Shown here one piece after another: positions 37,724 to 50,300 of a stretch of 64,000 nt of DNA. The first letter of the stretch is position 1. The number at the start of each line of letters is the position of its first letter. Both the position numbers and the translations under genes were made by a program. Source of the DNA: Hydractinia symbiolongicarpus (lineage: Eukaryota; Cnidaria; Hydrozoa; Anthoathecata; Hydractiniidae); NCBI RefSeq assembly GCF_029227915.1, contig NC_079877.1:32515851-32579850 (forward strand), read 5' to 3'. The notes beneath the pieces are model-generated. The model had not been told where the DNA came from. It saw only the letters and a program-made list of their open reading frames with translations, and did no database searches.

Positions 37724-40351
37724 GCGATTAAACTTCTTTTATTCAGCGTCCCATCAAAAATGAAAACATTTTTGAAAACTACAAGTCTCATGCGTTCTAG
37801 TGGTGAAAAAATAATATAAAAAATCGTTTTGGAAATGAGTTTACTCACAGGGTACTTTCTTTGTATCATTTGACTATACGGGCCAAGCCTGGGATTTACG
37901 GGAAATCGCGGGTTTTCGTTTGCCGGCGATTAAACCTCTTTCATCAAGCGTCTCATCAAAAATGAAAACATTTTTGAAAACTACAAGTCTCATGCGCTTT
38001 AGTGGTGAAAAAAAAATTTAAAAAATCGTTCGGGAAATGAGTTTACTCCCTGGGTACTTTCTTTGTATACATTCGCCTATACGGGCCAAGCCCAGGATTT
38101 ACGGGAAATCGCGAGATTTCGTTTGCCGGCGATTAAACTTCTTTTATTCAGCGTCTCATCAAAAATGAAAACATTTTTGAAAACTACAAGTCTTATGCGT
38201 TTTAGTGGTGAAAAAATAATTTAAAAAATCGTTCTGGAAATGAGTTTACTCACAGGGTACTTTCTTTGTATACATTAGACTATACGGGCCAAGCCCGGGA
38301 TTTACGGGAAATCGCGGGTTTAGGTTTGCCGGCGATTAAACCTCTTTCATTAAGCGTCTCATCAAAAATGAAAACACTTTTGAAAACTACAAGTCTCATG
38401 CGCTTTAGTGGTGAAAAAAAAATTTAAAAAATCGTTCGGGAAATGAGTTTACTCCCTGGGTACTTTCTTTGTATACATTCGCCTATACGGGCCAAGCCTG
38501 GGATTTACGGGAAATCGCGGGATTTCGTTTGCCGGCGATTAAACTTCTTTTATTCAGCGTCTCATCAAAAATGAAAACATTTTTGAAAACTACAAGTCTT
38601 ATGCGTTTTAGTGGTGAAAAAATAATTTAAAAAATCGTTCTGGAAATGAGTTTACTCACAGGGTACTTTCTTTGTATACATTAGACTATACGGGCCAAGC
38701 CCGGGATTTACGGGAAATCGCGGGTTTAGGTTTGCCGGCGATTAAACCTCTTTCATTATGCGTCTCATCAAAAATGAAAACATTTTTGAAAACTACAAGT
38801 CTCATGCGTTTTAGCGGTGAAAAAATAATATAAAAAATCGTTCGGGAAATGAGTTTACTCACAGGGTACTTTCTTTGTATACATTCGACTATACGGACCA
38901 AGCCCGGGATTTACGGGAAATCGCGGGTTTTCGTTTGCCGGCAATTAAACCTCTTTCATTAAGCGTCTCATCAAAAATGAAAACATTTTTGAAAGCTACA
39001 AATCTCATGCGTTTTAGTGGTGAAAAAATAATATAAAAAATCGTTCGGGAAATGAGTTTACACCCTGGGTACTTTCTTTGTATACTTTTGACTTTACAGG
39101 CCGAGTCCGGGATTTACGGGACATCGCAAGTTTTCGTTTGCCGGCGTTTAAACTTCTTTTATTCAGCGTCTCATCACAAATGAAAACATTATTGAAAACT
39201 ACAAGTCTTATGCGTTTTAGTGGTGAAAAAATAATTTAAGAAATCGTTCTAGAAATAAGTTTACTCACAGGGTACTTTCTTTGTATACATTCGACTATAC
39301 GGGCGAAGCCCGGGATTTACGGGAAATCGCGGGTTTTCGTTTGCCAGCGATTAAACCTCTTTCATTAAGCGTCTCATCAAAAATGAAAACATTTTTGAAA
39401 ACTACAAGTCTCTTGCGTTTTAGTGGTGAAAAAAAAATTTAAAAATCGTTTGGGAAATGAGTTTACTCCCTGGGTACTTTCTTTGTAAACATTCGACTAT
39501 ACGGGCCAAGCCCGGGATTTAGGGTAAATCGCTGGTTTTCGTTTGCCGGCGATTAAAACCCTTTCATTAAGCGTCTCATCAAAAATGAAAACATTTTTGA
39601 AAACTACAAGTCTCATGCGTTTTAGTGGTGAAATAATAATTTAAAAAATCGTTCGGAAATTGAGTTTACTCCTTGGGTACTTTCTTTGCAAAATTTTGAC
39701 TATACGGGCCGAGTGCGGGATTTACGGGAAATCGCGGGTTTTCGTTTGCCGGCGATTAAACTTCTTTTATTCAGCCTCCCATCAAAAATGAAAACATTTT
39801 TGAAAACTACAAGTCTTATGCACTTTAGTGGTGAAAAATAATTTAAAAAATCGTTCTGGAAATGAGTTTACTCACAGGGTACTTTCTTTGTATACATTCG
39901 GCTATACGGGCCAAGCCCGGGATTTACGGGAAATCGCGGGTTTTTGTTTGCCGGCGATTAAACCTCTTTTATTAAGCGTCTCATCAAAAATGAAAACATT
40001 TTTGAAAACTACAAGTCTCATGCGTTTTAGTGGTGAAAATATAATTTAAAAAATCGCTCGGGAAATGAGTTTACTCCCTGGGTACTTTCTTTGTATACTT
40101 TTGATTATACGGGCCGAGTCCGGGATTTAGGGGAAATGCAGGTTTTCGTTTGCCGGCGATTAAACTTCTTTTATTCAGCGTCTCATCAAAAATGAAAACA
40201 TTTTTGAAAACTACAAGTCTCATGCGTTTTAGTGGTGAAAAAATAATATAAAAAATCGTTCAGAAAATGAGTTTACTCCCTGGGTACTTTCTTTGTAAAC
40301 TTTTGACTATACGGGCCGAGTGCGGGATTTACGGGAAATCGCGGGTTTTCG
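37301..40351 (+). repeat. 15-monomer block (3.05 kb), copy 2 of offset 4,841
   Basis: Near-identical to 32,460-35,510, including the TAGCGGTG variant at 38,812 and GGACCAAGCCCGG at 38,896. Confidence 0.8.
37348..37422. repeat. Inverted-segment hairpin monomer 10
   Basis: Partner of hairpin 8 (+4,841), but with the upstream GAGTGCGGG monomer of hairpin 9, so it looks like a product of both duplications. Confidence 0.85.
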
Positions 40352-42375
40352 TTTGCCGGCGATTAAACTTCTTTTATTCAGCGTCCCATCAAAAATGAAA
40401 ACATTTTTGAAAACTACAAGTCTCATGCGTTTTAGTGGTGAAAAAATAATATAAAAAATCGTTTTGGAAATGAGTTTACTCACAGGGTACTTTTTTTGTA
40501 TACATTTGACTATACGGGCCAAGCCCGGGATTTACGGGAAATTGCGGGTTTTCGTTTGCCGGCGATTAAACCTCTTTCATTAAGCGTCTCATCAAAAATG
40601 AAAACATTTTTGAAACTACGTGTCTCGTGCGTTTTAGTGGTAAAAAAATAATATAAAAAATCGTTCGGGAAATGAGTTTACTCACAGGGTACTTTCTTTG
40701 TATACATTCGACTATACGGGCCGAGTCCGGGATTTACGGGACATCGCAGGTTTTCGTTTGCCGGCGTTTAAACTTCTTTTATTCAGCTTCTCATCACAAA
40801 TGAAAACATTTTTGAAAACTACAAGTCTTATGCGTTTTAGTGGTGAAAAAATAATTTAAAAAATCGTTCTGGAAATAAGTTTACTCACAGGGTACTTTCT
40901 TTGTATACATTCGACTATACGGGCCAAGCCCGGGATTTACGGGAAATCGCGGGTTTTCGTTTGCCAGCGATTAAACCTCTTTCATTAAGCGTCTCATCAA
41001 AAATGAAAACATTTTTGAAAACTACAAGTCTCATGCGTTTTAGTGGTGAAAAAAAAATTTAAAAAAATCGTTCGGGAAATGAGTTTACTCCCTGGGTACT
41101 TTCTTTGTAAACATTCGACTACACGGGCCAAGCCCGGGATTTAGGGGAAATCGCTGGTTTTCGTTTGCCGGCGATTAAACCCCTTTCATTAAGCGTGTCA
41201 TTAAAAATGAAAACATTTTTGAAAACTACAAGTCTCATGCGTTTTAGTGGTGAAAAAATAATTTAAAAAATCGTTCGGAAAATGAGTTTACTCCCTGGGA
41301 ACTTTCTTTGCAAACTTTTGACTATACGGGCCGAGTGCGGGATTTACGGGAAATCGCGGGTTTTCGTTTGCCGGCGATTAAACTTCTTTTATTCAGCGTC
41401 CCATCAAAAATGAAAACATTATTGAAAGCTACAAGTCTTATGCGTTTTAGTGGTGAAAAATAATTTAAAAAATCGTTCTGGAAATGAGTTTACTCACAGG
41501 GTACTTTCTTTGTATACATTCGACTATACGGGCCAAGCCCGGGATTTACGGAAAATGGCGGGTTTTCGTTTGCCGGCGATTAAACTTCTTTTATTCAGTG
41601 TCTCATCAAAAATGAAAACACTTTTGAAAACTACAAGTCTCATGCGTTTTAGTGGTGAAAAGATAATTTAAAAAATCGTTTTGGAAATGAGTTAACTCAC
41701 AGGGTATTTTCTTTGTATACATTCGACTATGCGGGCCAAGCCCGGGATTTACGGGAAATCGCGGGTTTTCGTTTGCCGGCGATTAAACTTCTTTTATACA
41801 GCGTCTCATCAAAAATAAAAACATTTTTAAGAACTACGAGTCTCATGGGCTTTAGTGGTGAAATAATAATTTAAAAAATCGTTCGGGAAATGAGTTTACA
41901 CCCTGGGTACTTTCTTTGTATACTTTTGACTATACGGGGCGAGTCCGGGATTTACGGGAAATCGCAGGTTTTCGTTTGCCGGCGATTAAACTTCTTTTAT
42001 TCAGCGTCTCATCAAAAATGAAAACATTTGTGAAAACTGCAAGTCTCATGCGTTTTCGTGGTCAAAAAAAAATTTAAAAAATCGTTCGGGAAATGATTTT
42101 ACTCCCTGGGTACTTTCTTTGTATACTTTTGACTATACGGGCCGAGTCCAGAATTTACGGGAAATTGCGGGTTTTCGTTTGCCGGCGATTAAACTTCTTT
42201 TATACAGCGTCTCATCAAAAATAAAAACATTTTTAAGAACTACGAGTCTCATGGGCTTTAGTGGTGAAATAATAATTTAAAAATCGTTTGGGAAATGAGT
42301 TTAGTCCCTGGGTACTTTCTTTGTATACTTTTAACAATACATGCCGAGTCCGGGATTTACGGGAAATCGCAGGTT
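40352..42375 (+). repeat. Domain B/C-like monomers, ~10 units
   Basis: Contains private variants such as a monomer with TGAAACTACGTGTCTCGTGCG (40,612), TTTAAGAACTACGAGTCTC (41,826 and 42,230) and GTTTTCGTGGTC (42,052). Each recurs only through the large duplication. No gene or element seen. Confidence 0.7.
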
Positions 42376-43545
42376 TTCGTTTGCCGGCGATTAAACTTCT
42401 TTTATTCAGCGTCTCATCAAAAATGAAAACATTTTTGAAAACTACAAGTCTTATGCGTTTTAGTGGTGAAAAAATAATTTAAAAAATCGTTCTGGAAATG
42501 AGTTTACTCACAGGGTACTTTCTTTGTATACATTCGACTATACGGGCCAAGCCTGGGATTTACGGGAAATCGCGGGTTTAGGTTTGCCGGCGATTAAACC
42601 TCTTTCATTAAGCGTCTCATCAAAAATGAAAACATTTTTAAAAACTACAAGTCTCATGCGCTTTAGTGGTGAAAAAAAAATTTAAAAAATGGTTCGGGAA
42701 ATGAGTTTACTCCCTGTGTACTTTCTTTGTATACATTCGCCTATACGGGCCAAGCCCGGGATTTACGGGAAATCGCGGGATTTCGTTTGCCGGCGATTAA
42801 ACTTCTTTTATTCAGCCTCTCATCAAAAATTAAAACATTTTTGTAAACTACAAGTCTTATGCGTTTTAGTGGTGAAAAAATATTTTAAAAAATCGTTCTG
42901 GAAATGAGTTTACTCACAGGGTACTTTCTTTGTATACATTCGACTATACGGGCCAAGCCCGGGATTTACGGGAAATCGCGGGTTTAGGTTTGCCGGCGAT
43001 TAAACCTCTTTCATTAAGCGTCTCATCAAAAATGAAAACATTTTTAAAAACTACAAGTCTCATGCGCTTTAGTGGTGAAAAAAAAATTTAAAAAAACGTT
43101 CGGGAAATGAGTTTACACCCTGGGTACTTTCTTTGTATACATTCGCCTATAAGGGTTAAGCCCGGGATTTACGGGAAATCGCGGGATTTCGTTTGCCGGC
43201 GATTAAACTTCTTTCATTAAGCGTCTCATCAAAAATGAAAACATTTTTGAAAACTTCAAGTCTCATGCGTTTTAGTGGTGAAAAGATAATTTAAAAAATC
43301 GTTTTGGAAATGAGTTTACTCACAGGGTACTTTCTTTGTATACATTCGACTATACGGGCCAAGCCCGGGATTTACGGGAAATCTCGGGTTTAGGTTTGCC
43401 GGCGATTAAACCTTTTTCATTAAGCGTCTCATCAAAAATGAAAACATTTTTGAAAACTACAAGTCTCATGCGCTTTAGTGGTGAAAAAAAAATTAAAAAA
43501 TCGTTCGTGAAATGAGTTTACACCCTGGGTATTTTCTTTGTATAC

Positions 43546-43862
43546 CGACTGATAGCCTTGTGGTAGAGCGTTCGCTTTCAGTGCGGGAGGTCTTGGGTTC
43601 AAACCCCGGCCGAGTCATGCCAGAGACTATAAAAGTGTGAATCTATCCTTTCTGCTTAGCGCTCAGCATGAGAATAGGATTGATATCTTAGGCGGTTGTC
43701 TAGTTGAGCGATTGCTGTGCTTCCACGACTTTCGTAGCTCAAATGGGAGCTTTAAATGCGCTAGGACCACCTTCGCAGGACCCTCGTTGATAGCAGTACC
43801 AATAGGAACTGAAGAGGCTATCCTGGGTAAATAATAGTAATAATAATAATAAAAAAAAAAAA
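43546..43862 (+). mobile_element. tRNA-derived SINE, copy 1 (317 bp)
   Basis: This is non-satellite DNA inserted between TTTGTATAC and ATTCGCC of a monomer. The head (to 43,617) folds as a tRNA: partial acceptor stem (GACT with AGTC), A box, anticodon stem TTCGC/GCGGG with 7-nt loop TTTCAGT, and T stem TTGGG/CCCGG with loop TTCAAAC. A tRNA-unrelated body of about 200 bp follows, with CTTAGCGCTCAGCATGAG and ACTGAAGAGGCTATCCTGGG, then a tail of TAATAATAATAAT and twelve A. tRNA-derived SINEs have this head-body-tail plan and move with the machinery of a partner LINE. I recall similar body motifs from anthozoan repeats, unverified. No target-site duplication is evident. The 65-codon frame inside begins at GTG and is not considered coding. 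A TATAAAAG string sits at 43,628. Confidence 0.88.
43553..43606 (+). promoter_or_regulatory. Internal RNA polymerase III promoter (A and B boxes), SINE copy 1
   Basis: A box TAGCCTTGTGG (43,553-43,563) fits the TRGYNNARNNG consensus except at one position. B box GGTTCAAACCC (43,596-43,606) fits GGTTCRANNCC. The 32-nt gap between boxes is typical of tRNA-type promoters. Whether it is active is unknown. Confidence 0.75.
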
Positions 43863-45078
43863 TTCGCCTATACGGGTTAAGCCCGGGATTTACGGGAAAT
43901 CGCGGGATTTCGTTTGCCGGCGATTAAACTTCTTTTATTCAGCGTCTCATCAAAAATGAAAACATTTTTGAAAACTACAAGTCTTATGCGTTTTAGTGGT
44001 GAAAAAATAATTTAAAAAATCGTTCTGGAAATGAGTTTACTCACAGGGTACTTTCTTTGTATACATTCGACTATACGGGCCAAGCCTGGGATTTACGGGA
44101 AATCGCGGGTTTAGGTTTGCCGGCGATTAAACCTCTTTCATTAAGCGTCTCATCAAAAATGAAAACATTTTTAAAAACTACAAGTCTCATGCGCTTTAGT
44201 GGTGAAAAAAAAATTTAAAAAATGGTTCGGGAAATGAGTTTACTCCCTGTGTACTTTCTTTGTATACATTCGCCTATACGGGCCAAGCCCGGGATTTACG
44301 GGAAATCGCGGGATTTCGTTTGCCGGCGATTAAACTTCTTTTATTCAGCCTCTCATCAAAAATGAAAACATTTTTGTAAACTACAAGTCTTATGCGTTTT
44401 AGTGGTGAAAAAATATTTTAAAAAATCGTTCTGGAAATGAGTTTACTCACAGGGTACTTTCTTTGTATACATTCGACTATACGGGCCAAGCCCGGGATTT
44501 ATGGGAAATCGCGGGTTTAGGTTTGCCGGCGATTAAACCTCTTTCATTAAGCGTCTCATCAAAAATGAAAACATTTTTAAAAACTACAAGTCTCATGCGC
44601 TTTAGTGGTGAAAAAAAAATTTAAAAAAACGTTCGGGAAATGAGTTTACACCCTGGGTACTTTCTTTGTATACATTCGCCTATAAGGGTTAAGCCCGGGA
44701 TTTACGGGAAATCGCGGGATTTCGTTTGCCGGCGATTAAACTTCTTTCATTAAGCGTCTCATCAAAAATGAAAACATTTTTGAAAACTTCAAGTCTCATG
44801 CGTTTTAGTGGTGAAAAGATAATTTAAAAAATCGTTTTGGAAATGAGTTTACTCACAGGGTACTTTCTTTGTATACATTCGACTATACGGGCCAAGCCCG
44901 GGATTTACGGGAAATCTCGGGTTTAGGTTTGCCGGCGATTAAACCTTTTTCATTAAGCGTCTCATCAAAAATGAAAACATTTTTGAAAACTACAAGTCTC
45001 ATGCGCTTTAGTGGTGAAAAAAAAATTAAAAAATCGTTCGTGAAAAGAGTTTACACCCTGGGTACTTTCTTTGTATAC

Positions 45079-45395
45079 CGACTGATAGCCTTGTGGTAGA
45101 GCGTTCGCTTTCAGTGCGGGAGGTCTTGGGTTCAAACCCCGGCCGAGTCATGCCAGAGACTATAAAAGTGTGAATCTATCCTTTCTGCTTAGCGCTCAGC
45201 ATGAGAATAGGATTGATATCTTAGGCGGTTGTCTAGTTGAGCGATTGCTGTGCTTCCACGACTTTCGTAGCTCAAATGGGAGCTTTAAATGCGCTAGGAC
45301 CACCTTCGCAGGACCCTCGTTGATAGCAGTACCAATAGGAACTGAAGAGGCTATCCTGGGTAAATAATAGTAATAATAATAATAAAAAAAAAAAA
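45079..45395 (+). mobile_element. tRNA-derived SINE, copy 2 (317 bp)
   Basis: I found no difference from copy 1 over its length, tail included. The left flank differs at two bases (GTGAAAAGAG and GGTACTTTC against GTGAAATGAG and GGTATTTTC), while the insertion point within the monomer is the same. It is therefore a passenger of the 1,533-bp tandem duplication and not a separate insertion. Confidence 0.88.
45086..45139 (+). promoter_or_regulatory. Internal pol III promoter, SINE copy 2
   Basis: A box at 45,086-45,096 and B box at 45,129-45,139, with the same sequence as in copy 1. Confidence 0.75.
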
Positions 45396-45679
45396 TTCGC
45401 CTATACGGGTTAAGCCCGGGATTTACGGGAAATCGCGGGATTTCGTTTGCCGGCGATTAAACTTCTTTCATTAAGCGTCTCATCAAAAATGAAAACATTT
45501 TTGAAAACTTCAAGTCTCATGCGTTTTAGTGGTGAAAAGATAATTTAAAAAATCGTTTGGGAAATAAGTTTACTCACAGGGTACTTTCTTTGTATACATT
45601 CGACTATACTGGCCAAGCCTGGGATTTACGGGAAAGCGCGGGTTTTCGCTTGCCGGCGATTAAACCACTTTCATTTCAC

Positions 45680-45754
45680 AACGATTTTTTTAATTATTAT
45701 TTCACCACTAAAACGCATGAGACTTGTAGTGAAATAATAATTTAAAAAGTCGTT
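45680..45754. repeat. Inverted-segment hairpin monomer 11 (best-paired type)
   Basis: A variant with TTTTTTTAATTATTATTTCAC in the left arm and TTTAAAAAGTCGTT on the right. The arms match at 24 of 26 positions, better than the other type. The downstream monomer has CTTTGAAAACATTCG. Confidence 0.85.
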
Positions 45755-47282
45755 GGGGAAATGAGTTTACTCCCTGGGTACTTTCTTTGAAAACATTCGA
45801 CTACACGGGCCAAGCCCGGGATTTAGGGGAAATCGCAGGTTTTCGTTTGCCGGCGATTAAACCTCTTTCATTAAGCGTCTCATCAAAAATGAAAACATTT
45901 TTGAAAGCTACAAATCTCATGCGTTTTAGTGGTGAAAAAATAATATAAAAAATCGTTCGGGAAATGAGTTTACACCCTGGGTACTTTCTTTGTATACTTT
46001 TGACTTTACAGGCCGAGTCCAGGATTTACGGGACATCGCAAGTTTTCGTTTGCCGGCGTTTAAACTTCTTTTATTCAGCGTCTCATCACAAATGAAAACA
46101 TTATTGAAAACTACAAGTCTTATGCGTTTTAGTGGTGAAAAAATCGTTCTAGAAATAAGTTTACTCACAGGGTACTTTCTTTGTATACATTCGACTATAC
46201 GGGCGAAGCCCGGGATTTACGGGAAATCGCGGGTTTTCGTTTGCCAGCGATTAAACCTCTTTCATTAAGCGTCTCATCAAAAATGAAAACATTTTTGAAA
46301 ACTACAAGTCTCTTGCGTTTTAGTGGTGAAAAAAAAATTTAAAAATCGTTTGGGAAATGAGTTTACTCCCTGGGTACTTTCTTTGTAAACATTCGACTAT
46401 ACGGGCCAAGCCCGGGATTTAGGGTAAATCGCTGGTTTTCGTTTGCCGGCGATTAAAACCCTTTCATTAAGCGTCTCATCAAAAATGAAAACATTTTTGA
46501 AAACTACAAGTCTCATGCGTTTTAGTGGTGAAATAATAATTTAAAAAATCGTTTGGAAATTGAGTTTACTCCTTGGGTACTTTCTTTGCAAAATTTTGAC
46601 TATACGGGCCGAGTGCGGGATTTACGGGAAATCGCGGGTTTTCGTTTGCCGGCGATTAAACTTCTTTTATTCAGCCTCCCATCAAAAATGAAAACATTTT
46701 TGAAAACTACAAGTCTTATGCACTTTAGTGGTGAAAAATAATTTAAAAAATCGTTCTGGAAATGAGTTTACTCACAGGGTACTTTCTTTGTATACATTCG
46801 GCTATACGGGCCAAGCCCGGGATTTACGGGAAATCGCGGGTTTTCGTTTGCCGGCGATTAAACCTCTTTTATTAAGCGTCTCATCAAAAATGAAAACATT
46901 TTTGAAAACTACAAGTCTCATGCGTTTTAGTGGTGAAAATATAATTTAAAAAATCGCTCGGGAAATGAGTTTACTCCCTGGGTACTTTCTTTGTATACTT
47001 TTGATTATACGGGCCGAGTCCGGGATTTAGGGGAAATGCAGGTTTTCGTTTGCCGGCGATTAAACTTCTTTTATTCAGCGTCTCAACAAAAATGAAAACA
47101 TTTTTGAAAACTACAAGTCTCATGCGTTTTAGTGGTGAAAAAATAATATAAAAAATCGTTCAGAAAATGAGTTTACTCCCTGGGTACTTTCTTTGTAAAC
47201 TTTTGACTATACGGGCCGAGTGCGGGATTTACGGGAAATCGCGGGTTTTCGCTTGCCGGCGATTAAACCACTTTCATTTCAC

Positions 47283-47357
47283 AACGATTTTTTGAATTAT
47301 TTTTTCACCACTAAAACGCATGAGACTTGTACTGAAATAATAATTTAAAACATCGTT
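47283..47357. repeat. Inverted-segment hairpin monomer 12
   Basis: Partner of hairpin 10 (+9,935), with no difference seen. Confidence 0.85.
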
Positions 47358-50300
47358 CGGGAAATGAGTTTACTCCCTGGGTACTTTCTTTGTAAACATT
47401 CGACTACACGGGCCAAGCCCGGGATTTAGGGGAAATCGCAGGTTTTCGTTTGCCGGCGATTAAACTTCTTTTATTCAGCGTCTCATCAAAAATGAAAACA
47501 TTTTTGAAAACTACAAGTCTCATGCGTTTTAGTGGTGAAAAAATAATATAAAAAATCGTTCAGAAAATGAGATTACTCCCTGGGTACTTTCTTTGTAAAC
47601 TTTTGACTATACGGGCCGAGTGCGGGATTTACGGGAAATCGCGGGTTTTCGTTTGCCGGCGATTAAACTTCTTTTATTCAGCGTCCCATCAAAAATGAAA
47701 ACATTTTTGAAAACTACAAGTCTCATGCGTTCTAGTGGTGAAAAAATAATATAAAAAATCGTTTTGGAAATGAGTTTACTCACAGGGTACTTTCTTTGTA
47801 TCATTTGACTATACGGGCCAAGCCTGGGATTTACGGGAAATCGCGGGTTTTCGTTTGCCGGCGATTAAACCTCTTTCATCAAGCGTCTCATCAAAAATGA
47901 AAACATTTTTGAAAACTACAAGTCTTATGCGTTTTAGTGGTGAAAAAATAATTTAAAAAATCGTTCTGGAAATGAGTTTACTCACAGGGTACTTTCTTTG
48001 TATACATTAGACTATACGGGCCAAGCCCGGGATTTACGGGAAATCGCGGGTTTAGGTTTGCCGGCGATTAAACCTCTTTCATTAAGCGTCTCATCAAAAA
48101 TGAAAACACTTTTGAAAACTACAAGTCTCATGCGCTTTAGTGGTGAAAAAAAAATTTAAAAAATCGTTCGGGAAATGAGTTTACTCCCTGGGTACTTTCT
48201 TTGTATACATTCGCCTATACGGGCCAAGCCTGGGATTTACGGGAAATCGCGGGATTTCGTTTGCCGGCAATTAAACCTCTTTCATTAAGCGTCTCATCAA
48301 AAATGAAAACATTTTTGAAAGCTACAAATCTCATGCGTTTTAGTGGTGAAAAAATAATATAAAAAATCGTTCGGGAAATGAGTTTACACCCTGGGTACTT
48401 TCTTTGTATACTTTTGACTTTACAGGCCGAGTCCGGGATTTACGGGACATCGCAAGTTTTCGTTTGCCGGCGTTTAAACTTCTTTTATTCAGCGTCTCAT
48501 CACAAATGAAAACATTATTGAAAACTACAAGTCTTATGCGTTTTAGTGGTGAAAAAATAATTTAAGAAATCGTTCTAGAAATAAGTTTACTCACAGGGTA
48601 CTTTCTTTGTATACATTCGACTATACGGGCGAAGCCCGGGATTTACGGGAAATCGCGGGTTTTCGTTTGCCAGCGATTAAACCTCTTTCATTAAGCGTCT
48701 CATCAAAAATGAAAACATTTTTGAAAACTACAAGTCTCTTGCGTTTTAGTGGTGAAAAAAAAATTTAAAAATCGTTTGGGAAATGAGTTTACTCCCTGGG
48801 TACTTTCTTTGTAAACATTCGACTATACGGGCCAAGCCCGGGATTTAGGGTAAATCGCTGGTTTTCGTTTGCCGGCGATTAAAACCCTTTCATTAAGCGT
48901 CTCATCAAAAATGAAAACATTTTTGAAAACTACAAGTCTCATGCGTTTTAGTGGTGAAATAATAATTTAAAAAATCGTTCGGAAATTGAGTTTACTCCTT
49001 GGGTACTTTCTTTGCAAAATTTTGACTATACGGGCCGAGTGCGGGATTTACGGGAAATCGCGGGTTTTCGTTTGCCGGCGATTAAACTTCTTTTATTCAG
49101 CCTCCCATCAAAAATGAAAACATTTTTGAAAACTACAAGTCTTATGCACTTTAGTGGTGAAAAATAATTTAAAAAATCGTTCTGGAAATGAGTTTACTCA
49201 CAGGGTACTTTCTTTGTATACATTCGGCTATACGGGCCAAGCCCGGGATTTACGGGAAATCGCGGGTTTTCGTTTGCCGGCGATTAAACCTCTTTTATTA
49301 AGCGTCTCATCAAAAATGAAAACATTTTTGAAAACTACAAGTCTCATGCGTTTTAGTGGTGAAAATATAATTTAAAAAATCGCTCGGGAAATGAGTTTAC
49401 TCCCTGGGTACTTTCTTTGTATACTTTTGATTATACGGGCCGAGTCCGGGATTTAGGGGAAATGCAGGTTTTCGTTTGCCGGCGATTAAACTTCTTTTAT
49501 TCAGCGTCTCATCAAAAATGAAAACATTTTTGAAAACTACAAGTCTCATGCGTTTTAGTGGTGAAAAAATAATATAAAAAATCGTTCAGAAAATGAGTTT
49601 ACTCCCTGGGTACTTTCTTTGTAAACTTTTGACTATACGGGCCGAGTGCGGGATTTACGGGAAATCGCGGGTTTTCGTTTGCCGGCGATTAAACTTCTTT
49701 TATTCAGCGTCCCATCAAAAATGAAAACATTTTTGAAAACTACAAGTCTCATGCGTTTTAGTGGTGAAAAAATAATATAAAAAATCGTTTCGGAAATGAG
49801 TTTACTCACAGGGTACTTTTTTTGTATACATTTGACTATACGGGCCAAGCCCGGGATTTACGGGAAATCGCGGGTTTTCGTTTGCCGGCGATTAAACCTC
49901 TTTCATTAAGCGTCTCATCAAAAATGAAAACATTTTTGAAACTACGTGTCTCGTGCGTTTTAGTGGTAAAAAAATAATATAAAAAATCGTTCGGGAAATG
50001 AGTTTACTCACAGGGTACTTTCTTTGTATACATTCGACTATACGGGCCGAGTCCGGGATTTACGGGACATCGCAGGTTTTCGTTTGCCGGCGTTTAAACT
50101 TCTTTTATTCAGCTTCTCATCACAAATGAAAACATTTTTGAAAACTACAAGTCTTATGCGTTTTAGTGGTGAAAAAATAATTTAAAAAATCGTTCTGGAA
50201 ATAAGTTTACTCACAGGGTACTTTCTTTGTATACATTCGACTATACGGGCCAAGCCCGGGATTTACGGGAAATCGCGGGTTTTCGTTTGCCAGCGATTAA

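Larger units (their letters stand above)
42376..43908 (+). repeat. SINE-containing tandem unit (1,533 bp), copy 1
   Basis: Six monomers (1,216 bp) plus the 317-bp SINE. The unit recurs at +1,533. Correspondence begins at TTTGCCGGCGATTAAACTTC near 42,380/43,913 and includes the TGGTTCGGGAAATG and CTCCCTGTGTAC variants. Confidence 0.85.
43909..45441 (+). repeat. SINE-containing tandem unit (1,533 bp), copy 2
   Basis: Directly follows copy 1. Differences are few: AAAATGAAAAC instead of AAAATTAAAAC at 44,362, TTTATGGG at 44,500, and GTGAAAAGAG before the SINE. Confidence 0.85.
20286..45840 (+). repeat. Satellite domain B (GCCAAGCCCGGG-type monomers)
   Basis: Monomers here are enriched for TTTACTCACAGGGTAC, TGTATACATTCGACTATACGG, GCCAAGCCCGGG and CCTCTTTCATTAAGCGTCTC, mixed with GAGTGCGGG monomers that keep TTCTTTTATTCAGCG. 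Variants GTTTAGGTTTGCCGG and ATTTCGTTTGCCGG are confined to this and the later domains. The domain includes thirteen-fold recurrent hairpin monomers (together with the next block) and two of the four SINE copies. No gene seen. Confidence 0.85.
35910..45844 (+). repeat. Large duplicated block (~9.9 kb), copy 1
   Basis: Correspondence with the next block runs at +9,935 (35,911 to about 38,000), then +9,326 after three monomers are missing downstream, +9,325 to 42,700, and +9,731 after two extra monomers. The left breakpoint is sharp: TTTGCCGGCGATTAAACC matches from 35,911/45,846, while upstream monomers differ (GTGCGGG here, GCCCGGG there). The block holds two SINE copies and hairpins 10 and 11. 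Confidence 0.88.

Noticed and set aside
43546-43617. A functional tRNA gene
   Set aside because: The head has A and B boxes and anticodon and T stems, but only 4 of 7 acceptor pairs, a TCA anticodon position and no terminator run. It continues into a SINE body, so it is a tRNA-derived head.
43628-43635. TATA box (TATAAAAG) as a pol II promoter
   Set aside because: It is part of the SINE body directly after the tRNA-like head and has no downstream gene.
43637-43834. 65-codon frame inside each SINE copy (also at 45,170, 53,368 and 54,901)
   Set aside because: It begins at a GTG, lies wholly in the SINE body, and is identical in four copies because the copies are duplicates. SINEs do not code for protein.
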